Notes under the pieces: model-generated | What the model was told of the DNA's origin: nothing | Seen by the model: the letters and a program-made list of their open reading frames with translations, nothing else | Databases searched by the model: none | Translations under genes and position numbers: made by a program | Assembly (NCBI GenBank): GCA_026724425.1 | Contig: JAIUCV010000003.1 | Location: 64,533,088 to 64,597,087 of the forward strand | Length of the DNA stretch: 64,000 bases | Source of the DNA: Erythrophleum ivorense | Taxonomy: Eukaryota > Streptophyta > Magnoliopsida > Fabales > Fabaceae | Reading direction: 5' to 3' | Part shown: positions 10,700 to 20,656 of the stretch, one piece after another | Position numbering within the stretch: the stretch's first letter is position 1 | Layout of the letters: every line of letters starts with the position of its first letter

Positions 10700-13600
10700 T
10701 ATCTGACACTTTCCCTCAGTTCAAGCTTTCTTTGACCACGCCTGGTTTTCCCATCACTGCTACACAGACTTGGATCCCTTAAACCAGTAACCTGCATCTT
10801 AGCTTTAAACTCGTTGGACTTTGAACTTGAGATAGGCTTGGTTAAACCATCTGCAATCTAACTAATCATGTGAAGGTATATCTACTACCTGTATTTCCTT
10901 CCCGAAGGCCTTTTCCCTAACAAAGTAGAGATCCAGTTCAGCATGGTTGGTTCTGGCATGTAAAACTGTATTTGCTGTTACAAGTACATTACTTCTTTTT
11001 TCACATAGGATCAAGGGAACCAAGCTTGAGGAAGAGCTCCAATTTAACTCAGCCAAAAGTGAATTCAGCTAAGTGTTTTCAGACACTACATTAGCAGGGC
11101 TGAGTTGTTCTGCCTCTGTTGAAGACCTTGAGACAGTACGTTGCCTTTTGGAAGACAAGGAAATAAGATTTGGACCAAGAAAAACACAGAACCCAGAGGT
11201 ACGTCTCTTATCATCTATATCAGAGGCCCAGTCAGCATCACAGAAGGCCTTAAACTTGAGATTACATGGCTTTGTTTTCTGAAATAGCAAGCCTTGCTCA
11301 ACAGTACCATTAAGATACCTAAGCAACCTCTAAACTGCAACCCAGTGAGAAATTAGAGGGCTTTGCATATATTGACAAATCTTATTGACAATGAAAGCTA
11401 TCTCAGATCTGGTCAATGTTGCATACTACAACCCACCAACAATATATCTATATAATTGAGGATCTTTGGATACCTCACTGCCATATCTGGAGAGTTTGAG
11501 ACCACCAACTATAGGAGTCTTAATGCTCTTAGCATTTAACATATTTGCATTTCTAAGAAGGTCCTTGATATACTTCGACTGAGTCAGCAGAAGACCTCCA
11601 TTGGAAATCCTTTTCACTTTAATGCCAAGAAAATTGTGAAGTTCTCCCAGGTCCTTTAAGGAAAATTCTGAATTCATTTGTCTGATGAGATCAGCAACGG
11701 ACCTTGGAGAATTTCCCGTAATAATGATGTCATCAACATAGATCAAGATGTCAGTAGTATGAAGTGGAGTGACTCTGGTAAGTAGAGGACTATCACATTT
11801 ATTGCTCTTAAAGCCAAACCTTTTAAGTGTTGGAGTAAGTTTTTCATACCAAGCTCTTGCAACTTGTGTCAAGCCCTGAAGAGCCTTATTCAACTTAGAA
11901 ACTGGGCTTCTATCTTCGGCTTCAATCCCACTTAGCCGCTATATATAAACTTCTTCTCTGAGCTCCCCATTTACGAAGGCATTGTTGACGTTAATCTGGT
12001 GTTGGGGACAACTTTGAGCTAAAGCCCATGAAAGAACAACTCTCATAGTGGCTAGTTTGATCACTGGACTGAATGTCTCACAACAATCAAAACTTTCTTT
12101 TGGGTGAAACCCCTTTGCAACAAGTCTGGCCTTGTACTTTTGATTTTTGAAGACTTCCATCTCGGTTTTGCTTAATTCTGTACATCCATTTGCAGCCTAT
12201 TGTAGTTCTTCCCGGAGGCAATTGAACCAAGGACCATGTCCTGTTTCTTTGAAAAGCAGTGAACTCTTCCTTCATAGCCTTTTGAGACAAAAGTAGGTTC
12301 TACTTGAGCTAGCAAGGCTTTTGGTTTGTAAACTCCGGCCTTGGCTCAAGTGGTGATAAGTCTGAGTTGAGGAAGAATGAGGTTTGGAACCCTGACGGTT
12401 GAGCAACACTACTTCTGATTGTGCATTGGCTAGACTTGAGGTAGAAATGACAGTGGATTGAGTAGTAAGAGCTGCATTGGAAGTACGAACATCATTTGCA
12501 GTAGGAGCAGTAGTTTGATGAGTTGCAGAACCTAATACAGCTCCAGATGAAGAAGAGCCACTAGTAAGAGAGTTGGAAACATTGGAAGGACCTGTGATAG
12601 GCTGCTGTTCGAAAGATGAATTGTTAGGACAAGCATTATGTAAATCACATAAAAATCTTTAACAGAATTAGAATTAGGTAATGGAACTAAGTTTGCATCT
12701 TGGACATTCAAAGTTGTGATAGGAGGATGAGCAGAGGGGAGAGATGAAGAGGCAATAGGTCTTGGAGCCTATAGCTTGTTTGGAAAGAGCAGAATAAGGG
12801 CAGGAAAATTCATTAAAAGTGACATGTCTAGAGATATAAACTTTTTCTGGTGGATGAGAGATAGATATAGCCCTTATGAGATGGAATACAACCCAAGAAT
12901 GGACACTCAACGGACTTGAAATTGAACTTTCTGAGGATGAAAAGGTCTGACTAGGGGAAGACAGGACCACCAAAATGTTTTAAGAATCTTATAATCAGGT
13001 TTGTGATGAAAGAGTTTCTCAAATGGAGATTGGCCATTCAGAATGGGAGTTCAGAGTCTATCGATCAAATATACTGCAGTTTGAAAAGCATAGTCGCAGA
13101 AACTCAAAGGTAATGAAGCATTAACCAGTAAGGACAGTCCAACCTCAACAATATTTCTATGTTTTCTTTCTGCCAACCCATTTTGCTCATGGATATGTGA
13201 GCAACTCTTTCTATGAGCAATACCAGTAGAGTTAAAATAGGCAGTGAAAGAGCTATACTCTCCTCCTCAGTCAAATTGAAAGGCCTTTAATTTGGTACCA
13301 AATTGTAACTCAGCTGAGTTTTTAAAGAGCAAGAATTTGGTGAAAGCCTCAGATTTATGAGCAATAGGATAAATCCAGCAATATCTAGAAAAGGCATCTA
13401 TAAAGTGGATATAATGGGTGTACCCACAATCAGACTTAACAGCTGAGGAACCCCATATGTCGCTATGTACAAGTTCAAGGAGTCTTGAGTAAGTAGTAGT
13501 AGAATTAGGCAAGGAGAGTTTATGAGATCGACCAAGACAACAAGTTTTGCAAAAATGAGATCGAATTTTATTGCCGTATTAGATATTACAACTTTGCAAT

Positions 13601-15134
13601 ACATTTTTGACAGTATGAATAAATGGGTGTCCTAATCTATTGTGCCATAAACTGAATGATAGATGAGCACTAGAAGAAACACCAGTTTTCAATTGAGTTG
13701 TGTCTACATTTACTGGATTAACAATAGAAGAAAAATCAGAACAACTAGTAGGTACATAGGACTTTGTAATTGTAGTATCAATTGAATGTGTTGAAGAAAG
13801 ATCTCTAGCAGAGCTGAGATCATGAAGTTTCAGATCAAAGGTATACAGGCCTTTATTGAGTTTCCCTTCCAACAGAGATTTTTGAGTACCCTCTAGTTTA
13901 ACACAACAAAAAGTGGGATGAAACTCAAAGTAAACACCATCTCTAGAGAATTGTAACATGCTTAACTGGCTCTTAATATTTGGTATATGCAGCAGATTAG
14001 ACAGGACAAGGGAAGAAAAGGTGTCATGGGGAATTTGAATTTTTAAATGTCCAATTAAGTTAATATGCAAACCTAAGCCATCACCTATTATGACTTGCTC
14101 ATTCCCATTGAAAGGTGCTGTATTATGTAGATTGCTTGACTCAAAGGAGATGATTGCTGACTTTTAAATCTGGAAACCAGATGGATTCTGCCACTGGATC
14201 TGATGTAGCTATCATTGCTTGCATTTGATTATTGTTTTTGTAATTTCTCATTTTGACTTGCTTGAGACTGAGGCTGTTGAAAGTCGTGATCATATCTATA
14301 ATAGCAGGATCACACAATATGGCCAAACTTCCCACATAGCTAGTAGCTTTGATTTGTCTCGTTTCTAGTAGTATGATTCCTTCTGCCTCTTTTACCACCA
14401 TTAGAGTATCTACCACCTCTCTAATTATTGCCAGAGAAACCATCTCTTTGATTGTTTGCTCTATGGCTATTATTTTTTAAATGCGTTTGTGCCAAATTAG
14501 CAGTGATCTGGTCCACAGCTTTGGAGTGCTTCTCAAATCTTGACTCTTGAGCTAGCAACAAAGATTCAATGTCTGCAACTGAGTAAGGGTCCAGCCTTAA
14601 GTGACTGATGTTATGAAAAGGTCATATTCTTCTGAAAGACCCTCAAATATTGCTTCAAAGTCCTTATTTTCAAAGACCAGACTGCCTATCGTAACTAAGA
14701 TATCCACTGTGCTTTTGATAAAAAGGTCATATTCTTCTCAAATCTTGACTCGTGTTTCTGCGAAGAGTTTTGTACTGGCGTATCTTTGCGTTTGAACTCT
14801 ACTCCAGAGTTGGGAAGAGTTTTCACAGCCAACCATTCTAGTGATCATTGATTCTGACATAAACGAAAGCATCCAGGACAAGAGAAGCTAGTCTTGTCTG
14901 ATCCAGTGCAAGTATTCTTTGCTCATTTTGCCAGATCGAAAATCATCTTCAGCAGAAAACTTTTCTGGATTCTTGAAGAAACTTCTCCAATTCATAGTCT
15001 TTGATGGCTGCTGTAATCTGAAGATTCCAAAAAAGAAAGTTTTTTTCATCGAGCTTGGCTGAAATAGCATGGTTAAATGTTGTTAGCTCATTCTTGTGAG
15101 TTATGGCTAAAGAATTCAATTGTTGAACCTCCAT
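10700..15134 (-). pseudogene. Copia-1 gag-pol polyprotein, multiply broken
   Basis: The likely start is the ATG at 15132-15134, just inside the primer-binding site, with MEVQQLNS and then SAKLDEKNFLFWNLQI, a copia gag start. A zinc knuckle (CQLCGKFGHIV) lies near 14310-14340 in a shifted frame. The protease start near 14150-14190 reads WFPDLKVSNH where relatives have an Asp-Ser-Gly triad, so the active site is damaged. The pre-integrase WHNRLGHP and CKTCCLGRSHK motifs lie at 13500-13670. The integrase core has HSDIWGS, and an Asn-Gly-Leu-Ala-Glu-Arg stretch near 13170. Reverse transcriptase covers 11426-12290 with an intact YVDD at 11729-11740. RNase H follows (FCDADWASD, SRSSTEAE) at 11100-11250. 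At least six frame breaks are visible. Confidence 0.9.
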
Positions 15135-15144
15135 GGTGGCAAAG

Positions 15145-15156
15145 CTCTGATACCAT
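15145..15156 (-). other. Copia-1 primer-binding site
   Basis: On the minus strand this reads TGGTATCAGAGC, the initiator tRNA-Met complement used by most plant copia elements, directly next to the 5' LTR. Confidence 0.9.
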
Positions 15157-15367
15157 AAAAGGTTTCAGAATATAAAGAAGAAAGAAAGTAACAGAATACT
15201 AAAGAATGAGAACAGGAGACTTAGAGAATGTGAGAATGATTCAATAGCTTAACATTGATAGATTAGAGGGTACATTATATAGAGGTACATATAACAGCCT
15301 AACTACTTGACCAGATTCAGTTTCTAGACTTAACAAACTTAACTACTCTTAACAAAATTACCTAACA
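15157..15367 (-). repeat. Copia-1 5' LTR
   Basis: About 211 bp. On the minus strand it starts TGTTAGG and ends CCTTTTA against the primer-binding site. A short duplication around CTTAACAAA makes it slightly longer than the 3' LTR. Confidence 0.9.
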
Positions 15368-15660
15368 ATTCCTCACCTTTGGCAGCTTCTTTGTCCCCTG
15401 TTCAAGTGAGTTTTGGGCCTCCATTTTCCCAGCTAATATCCTACTCGAGTTTGGAGAAGTTTGGCCCTATTCCAACTGTGTTTTCGTGCAACGTTGGTGG
15501 TGCAAGTATTTGCATCTCATCCCCTCGAATTTTCCTATACTTTTGCTTTGATTTTTCCCTCTATTTATGCCCTGAAATTTTAACACATTCCCACCATATT
15601 TTTCTTCTCCTTTTTCATTCTATCGCCACCATTCTAGCCTTGTGAAAATACTAAAATGAG
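15368..15660. other. Right half of the Copia-1 target locus
   Basis: Less AT-rich than average and open on the plus strand for about 88 codons from a TTG near 15379, and on the minus strand from an ATG near 15454. Neither product is recognisable. It may be the 5' part of a former host gene, see 10244-10462. Confidence 0.3.
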
Positions 15661-16929
15661 CCTTCCATTGATGCTTCATCATTTCAGCGAAAAGGGCACT
15701 TTGACTGTGGGCTAAGTGGACTTCTCCATGGGCTATGGTAGCTTGGGTGTCTTGAAAGGATAAGTCCCTCAATTAACTCTCATTCTTTCGTTTCATTTGG
15801 GTTTCCCCTCTATGTCTTTTCTTCCAACGTATAGTGGTTCTTCCGACATTATTCTTGTGCTAAAATTTCAATGCCTCACCTCCCAAAAGTGTTGCTGCAC
15901 TGTTCTTATGAAGGATTGACCGTGCATGTAGCCTTATGGTCCTTTGGGCTGTCTGTGGGTTGAGTTGATTGCAAGGTATTAACTCCAATTAATTAATAGG
16001 CATCAATTTCCTCATAGATTATTAAACTAGGAATGCTAATCGGGAGTAAAATAATAAATAAACGAATAAAGTATTAGACTAAGATAATTATTGAATAAGT
16101 AGGAATTTTAATAGGTAGAAATTAATCAATAAGAAATTAATTGACTAAGTAGAAATTTCATAGACAAGAAAGATAATTACTTGAAGTAGTGAATTAATCA
16201 AATGCAATAGGATAAGTTAGGCGATTTCAATAGCTAGGGAAAATTTGGTAGGGTGTGATTAAATTATGCAGGGTTTAAACTAAGACAACCTAGTCAAGAA
16301 GATTGTGAGAAGTCATGACTAAAATAGGGAAGGAACTTGAAATGGGTTAAGATAAATTAACTTAGTGAAATAAAGAAAGGTAACGTGAGTTGTTAAAATT
16401 GCAAGAATTGTGATTGTTTTAACACATACTCCGAATATTTTCTTGAAAAATGTGACACTGATTTGATAACAGAAGAGTCGATAATCATTTGACAAATATC
16501 AAGAATAGATTATAAAATACGATATTTTTTTAAACTTTGTATTTCATTTTTTGAAAACTCATTCTATCTCTTATTTGTACTTTGCCTTGATAGGCTCCCT
16601 TATATAGAAGCCTTTCGGATTACGTGATACTTAATATGATTTGGTGTTTGACGGAAATATGAAATTACGTCAAATTCTGTCTGATATCTTGGACCTTGAA
16701 TGACACTATGAATTATATGAAATGATATGAATTGCTGAAACAATATAAGTGTGCAACCACTTGTATGACCTACGCATATGAATTAACGATGCAATGTGTA
16801 CAGCTCTATCATGGAAAAAATATCTGGAGGATTACAGAATGAAATATGTTATTTTATTTTAATTGACTTGATTTTATTTCATTCCATTCTTGTATAATGA
16901 GAATAATTATGCATAATGCTAATTGTTAA
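15661..16929. other. Non-coding, no recognised gene
   Basis: A TATA-like TTATATAGAAGCC lies near 16601. The stretch 15970-16450 is rich in AGGAATTT/AAGATAATT-type blocks as in LTRs, but no partner repeat was found in the window. Confidence 0.35.
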
Positions 16930-17768
16930 TAGCAGTTTTATTAGTTTAGTTGTATCTTGAAATACAATTTTTTATCTCTAAATCCATCTTTAATTTTTTT
17001 TTATCAAACAACAAATATAACCATTCTGAAAGGGAATTAGAGATAGAAAATTTTGTCTCTAAATTCATGTCTAATTTTTTTTTAAATAATCATTTTGAAG
17101 TGGAATTAAAGATAAAAAATTTCATCTATAATTCCATAATTTTGAGATAGAAAATTCTGTTATTAATTCAGTCTCGTATCCTTTTTTTTCTCAAACCCAA
17201 AAAAAAAAAACTATTCTGAGATAGAAATTTTTTTTTTCTACTTTTAGAATTTTGAGACAAAAAATTCTGTCTCTAAATTTTATCTAATCTTAGATTTTTT
17301 CCCCTAAAACAGGTTAACCATTTTGAGACAAAATTAGAGAGGAATTATGTCTCTAAATTTATAATTTTGAGATGGAAAATTTTGTCTCTAAATCCATGTT
17401 TAATCTTAGTTTTTAAAAAAAAAAACAAACTAATCATTTTGAGATAGAATTAGAATGAAAATTGTCTTTAATTTCAAAATTTTGGAGACAAAAAATTCCA
17501 TTTCTAAATCTATTTCTAATTTTTATTGTTTTTAAAAAAATCATTTTAAGGTAGAATTAGAGATAAAAAATTCCATCTCTAATTTTTAATTTTCATTTTT
17601 CTTAAAAAAATTATTTTCACAACAGATTAAAGATAGAATATTTTGAGATAGAAAATTTTGTTTGTAAATTCGTCTCTAATCTTAGATTTTTTTAAATAAT
17701 AATTTCAAGACGGAATTGCTATGGATTATGAAAAAGTTTCATCTCTAATTTTTAGTTTTCTTGTAGTG
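16930..17768 (-). mobile_element. CACTA (En/Spm-like) transposon end
   Basis: The right edge reads ..TTTTCTTGTAGTG, whose reverse complement CACTACAAGAAAA is the usual plant CACTA terminus. Inward from it, for about 800 bp, units around GAGATAGAAAATTTTGTCTCTAAAT recur in direct and inverted form at spacings of roughly 50-100 bp, as in CACTA subterminal repeats where the transposase binds. No transposase frame and no matching left terminus were found, so this is one end of a truncated or internally deleted element. The 3 bp after it are TGT. Confidence 0.7.
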
Positions 17769-17951
17769 TGTTGGATTAAAAGTAATAACTATGTTGATCT
17801 TTCATGCCATATTTTATAGAAATTGAATAACTATATAAATTTGTAATCATTTAGTTACAAGTTTCTAATATTTAAAATATATAATGCACCATTAATTTTT
17901 GAATTAACTAATGGACCATAAAATAAACTTTGCATTAATTAGCTAATATTT

Positions 17952-18250
17952 GAAATATACGATGGATCAATTGACACTACAGTGTCCATTCAAATTAATC
18001 TTATTACATTGTATAATTTTTTATAGGATGGAAATATTTTTTTAACAAAGTCCACCGTTGAATTAAAAGCTTTTATCTTTAATATCATCTTCACAAAAAT
18101 TCACACCCACCCACCCACATGCTGTGTACACACACACACATAAGGGATCAATTGACACTCAAATTAATCATACATATAGGATGAAATTTATTTTTACAAG
18201 GTCCACTATTGGATTAAAGGTTCTTATCATAAATATTATCTTCACAAAAT
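17952..18250 (+). repeat. Tandem pair of the GGATCAATTGACAC repeat
   Basis: Two related units, starting near 17952 and 18147, share GGATCAATTGACACT, AAATTAATC, TAGGATG.AAAT, ACAA.GTCCAC and GGATTAAA or similar. Further copies start near 31147 (copy B) and 55244 (copy C). Between the two units lies a CACCCACCCACCCACA and (CA)n run at 18105-18141. Confidence 0.6.
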
Positions 18251-18983
18251 TTGAAATTAATTAATCCAAAGTTGTTTATATATAATTTGTATAGAGCCTT
18301 CTCAGTTTCCTATATATATATATATATATATATATATAGGAAGGCAGAGAGAGAGATGCACACCTAAAATCTAATAGTAGTTTGGCTGAGTAGTAATACA
18401 ACACGAAAGTCTGAGTTCAACTCAACTTGAGCCAAAATTTTTTAAAAAATAAATTAGTTTTCTTAATTGGAATAGTTTATTTTTAATTAGTTATTATTCT
18501 TTTTTCTTGAATATCCCGTATCCGAATTGTATGACAGAATGAAGTTTGAAGTCATACAAGGTGAAGGGTCACAACACATTCCAGCTCATATTGAACCCCA
18601 CATGGTCTATCTCCATATTACTACTAACTACCCCTTTTGAAAAGGTCAAAAATACCAGTGGGATATCATGGGGAAATCAAAGCAAAGGTGGGGACAAAAT
18701 CGTATATTTGCAAAAGCATTAGCATGCAGAAACCTGAATAGCGCGTTTTAATTAAGGGATTCACACCCTAAGTTCCTCGAAATCGTCCATGGCGAAACGG
18801 AATGAGACTATTAGAACCAGTGAACCGATAGGCCTCACCGACACGGCAGAAACACAGTTTAATGACTTACTTGATCCCCAAACATACGCAAGTTCAAAAT
18901 GGTTCGCAGTCATAATATAAAACTTCTACAACAATCACGTCGTTACTTCCTTCACGTTCCTTCACTATTAAGTTATATTAGCC

Positions 18984-18992
18984 TATATATAA
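18984..18992 (+). promoter_or_regulatory. TATA box of copy B small gene
   Basis: TATATATAA lies about 80 bp upstream of the ATG at 19065. It is conserved in position and context (TTAG CCTATATA .. CCCAGCTTGT) in copy C near 50455. Confidence 0.5.
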
Positions 18993-19064
18993 TCCCCAGC
19001 TTGTAGAGGAAGCTCCATTCCATTTTCATTCAAGCTTTTAACCTAGCAAACAATTGATAGCACG

Positions 19065-19205
19065 ATGAGTTCTAAGAACATAAATATTCAAAACGTTCTT
19101 TGCCCTACAAAGCCACCTCCTCGGTCTCAGGGCACTGCCTCTAAAACTATAAGAAGTGGGACTAAAATCCCAACTCCCCAGGAAATCTTTTCCAGAAGGA
19201 CATAA
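19065..19205 (+). CDS. Small gene family, copy B exon 1 (46-codon open frame)
   Basis: I do not recognise the product. The ATG at 19065 opens 46 codons to TAA at 19203. The peptide starts MSSKNINIQNVLCPTKPPPR and continues with a Thr/Ser/Pro-rich half that includes IPTPQEIFSRR. Copy C (50535) has the same start with one extra codon, a 3 bp indel that keeps frame, and copy A has it from 4787. The end of the frame (CCAGAAGGACATAA) looks like a damaged splice donor: an original AGAAG/GTAC would fit, and the stop would then lie in the intron. The frame is basic, lacks a signal peptide or membrane segment, and may be N-terminal to exon 2 at 19571. It could be expressed or a recent pseudogene. Confidence 0.4.
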   Translation: MSSKNINIQNVLCPTKPPPRSQGTASKTIRSGTKIPTPQEIFSRRT

Positions 19206-19570
19206 TTTTTTATCTCCATTTCATACCTTTATCGATCAGGTTCATCTTCTACAAACCCTCTTTATTAGAAAGTAGTTTACGTGCAATTCTTAAATGTTTT
19301 TCCGTGTTTGTTTTCTTTAGTGGAAGCATGTTATGTTACGTGCATGTTAGATATATATATATATATATATTGTTCGGATTTTAGACAGCATATGAAGGAC
19401 ATTTTCTCAGTCTTGTCTTTTTTTATTATACCATCTTATTCCAAATCTAAATAAAAAAAGTGTGAGATATCTTATAATTTGCTTGCACTATATAAGTTCC
19501 TTTTCGTTATTTTTATTTATTATTCGTTTGTTTATTATTCTCATTCAAATTGGTTTTCATTCTCATGCAG

Positions 19571-19648
19571 ATTGCGGAGGAAATGTCATTGATAATGGAG
19601 TTAAGCGGTTCGATAAAGAAGAATGGAAGCAGGGAGTTGCATGTATAG
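19571..19648 (+). CDS. Small gene family, copy B candidate exon 2
   Basis: A clean plant acceptor (pyrimidine-rich tract, then CTCATGCAG) ends at 19570. The following exon is open in two frames. One gives IAEEMSLIMELSGSIKKNG and stops at 19646-19648. Another gives CGGNVIDNGVKRFDKEEWKQ and continues to 19672-19674. The same block follows the equivalent site in copies C (52430) and A (5655), there with a damaged acceptor and frameshifts respectively. I cannot decide the frame because the exon 1 donor is altered. The conserved 3' tail runs on to about 19880. Confidence 0.35.
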   Translation: MAEEMSLIMELSGSIKKNGSRELHV

Positions 19649-19799
19649 GGCAAATTAAATATATTCTCAGCTAGTTTGCCAAAAATTGTTTTATTTATTC
19701 AATTTCTCAATCTGTTCATTTAATGTCTAGGTTTGATTAATTTGTTGTTTACGTCTGCTTCCAAGAATAGGGTTAATATTCATTTGAAAGGAGTTTTGT

Positions 19800-19880
19800 A
19801 AATCCATTTCCTTGTACTTTTTGTACCCTTTTTGTAATCGTTGGAATAAGATAAAGTTTGGTGTGGAATCAAATTTCTCC
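19800..19880 (+). other. Conserved 3' tail of the small gene, copy B
   Basis: TTCCTTGTACTTTTTGTA and AATAAGATAAAGTTTGGTGT recur at the same place after exon 2 in copies A (5915-5985) and C (54035-54105). AATAAG may serve as a near upstream poly(A) element. This conservation suggests a 3' UTR. Confidence 0.45.
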
Positions 19881-20531
19881 TTTCTGTATTTCGTCAACGC
19901 TCAAAAAGTCAAAACAAAAAACTCTATGTTCAATATCTTTCTCTCCTTTTATTTATTTATTTATTTTTAAGTTAATGAAATATCTAGGTTTTTATAATAT
20001 ACACACTGTGAAGTAGCCCATTTAATATTTAATGAAGATCTGATGGAAGAAATCGCCCAGTTATTCTTGTTACAAACTAAAATATATAATTAACCCTGCG
20101 AACTACTTTCTTCTACTTTTATTATAACTATTAGATCATCTTGTAAATTTTGTGAATGGTAAGTTTATGCCATCTTGATAATTAATAATAATATATCATA
20201 CAAAATTTAAGTTTATCTCTATAATGTGTAGTGACATATTCGGTCATAATCGTATATAAGTTTCTATATACACACCTATTATATAATATATAAAGCTGAA
20301 TTATAGTTTATATATTACTAATCTATCAATTTTAAATAGCACATCAAATGGAACCTATGTCTAATTCTACTGTGGTTGATCATACTTAATAGCGTTCATA
20401 TGAATATATACACTTTTTGTTTCCAAAAAAGCAACTCCGAGAAAGTACATAAGTTGAATAGTTCAAACCCGTTTTTGAAAATTATCATATATGTCATTTA
20501 TTGGACATTTAGTCTGATAGGTAAATATTGA

Positions 20532-20656
20532 TGTTAAACTAATAATAGATAATCAACTAAATTACACATACAAATAGGTGGAAGTAAATAATATAAAAAA
20601 TTATAAATATCTCCATTCATATCTTAAAATTTGATGTCAAGTTTCAGATGTAACAT
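20532..20656 (-). repeat. Copia-2 3' LTR, left fragment
   Basis: Matches the start of the right LTR: AATCAACTAAATT, ACACATACAAATA, GGAAG.AAATAA and AAA.TTTGATG appear in order in both. It ends at the repeat ATGTAACAT, where the insertion begins. Confidence 0.75.

Larger units (their letters stand above)
10463..15367 (-). mobile_element. Copia-1: full-length Ty1/copia retrotransposon (~4.9 kb)
   Basis: Short LTRs at 10463-10666 and 15157-15367 flank a copia gag-pol remnant in minus orientation. The flanks CTTCC (10458-10462) and ATTCC (15368-15372) are a near-perfect 5 bp target duplication. The primer-binding site and polypurine tract lie in the expected places. The order gag, protease, integrase, reverse transcriptase, RNase H is that of Ty1/copia. 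LTR length and total length suit small copia lineages such as Ale/Retrofit, but I would not fix the lineage by eye. Many frameshifts and stops make it non-autonomous. Confidence 0.9.
18370..20531 (+). repeat. Duplicated segment, copy B part 1
   Basis: From about 18370 the sequence matches 49845 onward in order: TAGTAATACAACAC, CAGCTCATATTG.AACCCCACATG, AAAAATACCAGTGGGATATCATGGGGAAA, the small gene unit, and the tail to TGTCATTTATTGGA.ATTTAGTCTGATA near 20510. Copy B lacks the insertions that copy C carries at 50699-52165, 52514-53881 and 54428-54820. It is interrupted by Copia-2 at 20532 and resumes at 31053. Confidence 0.85.
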
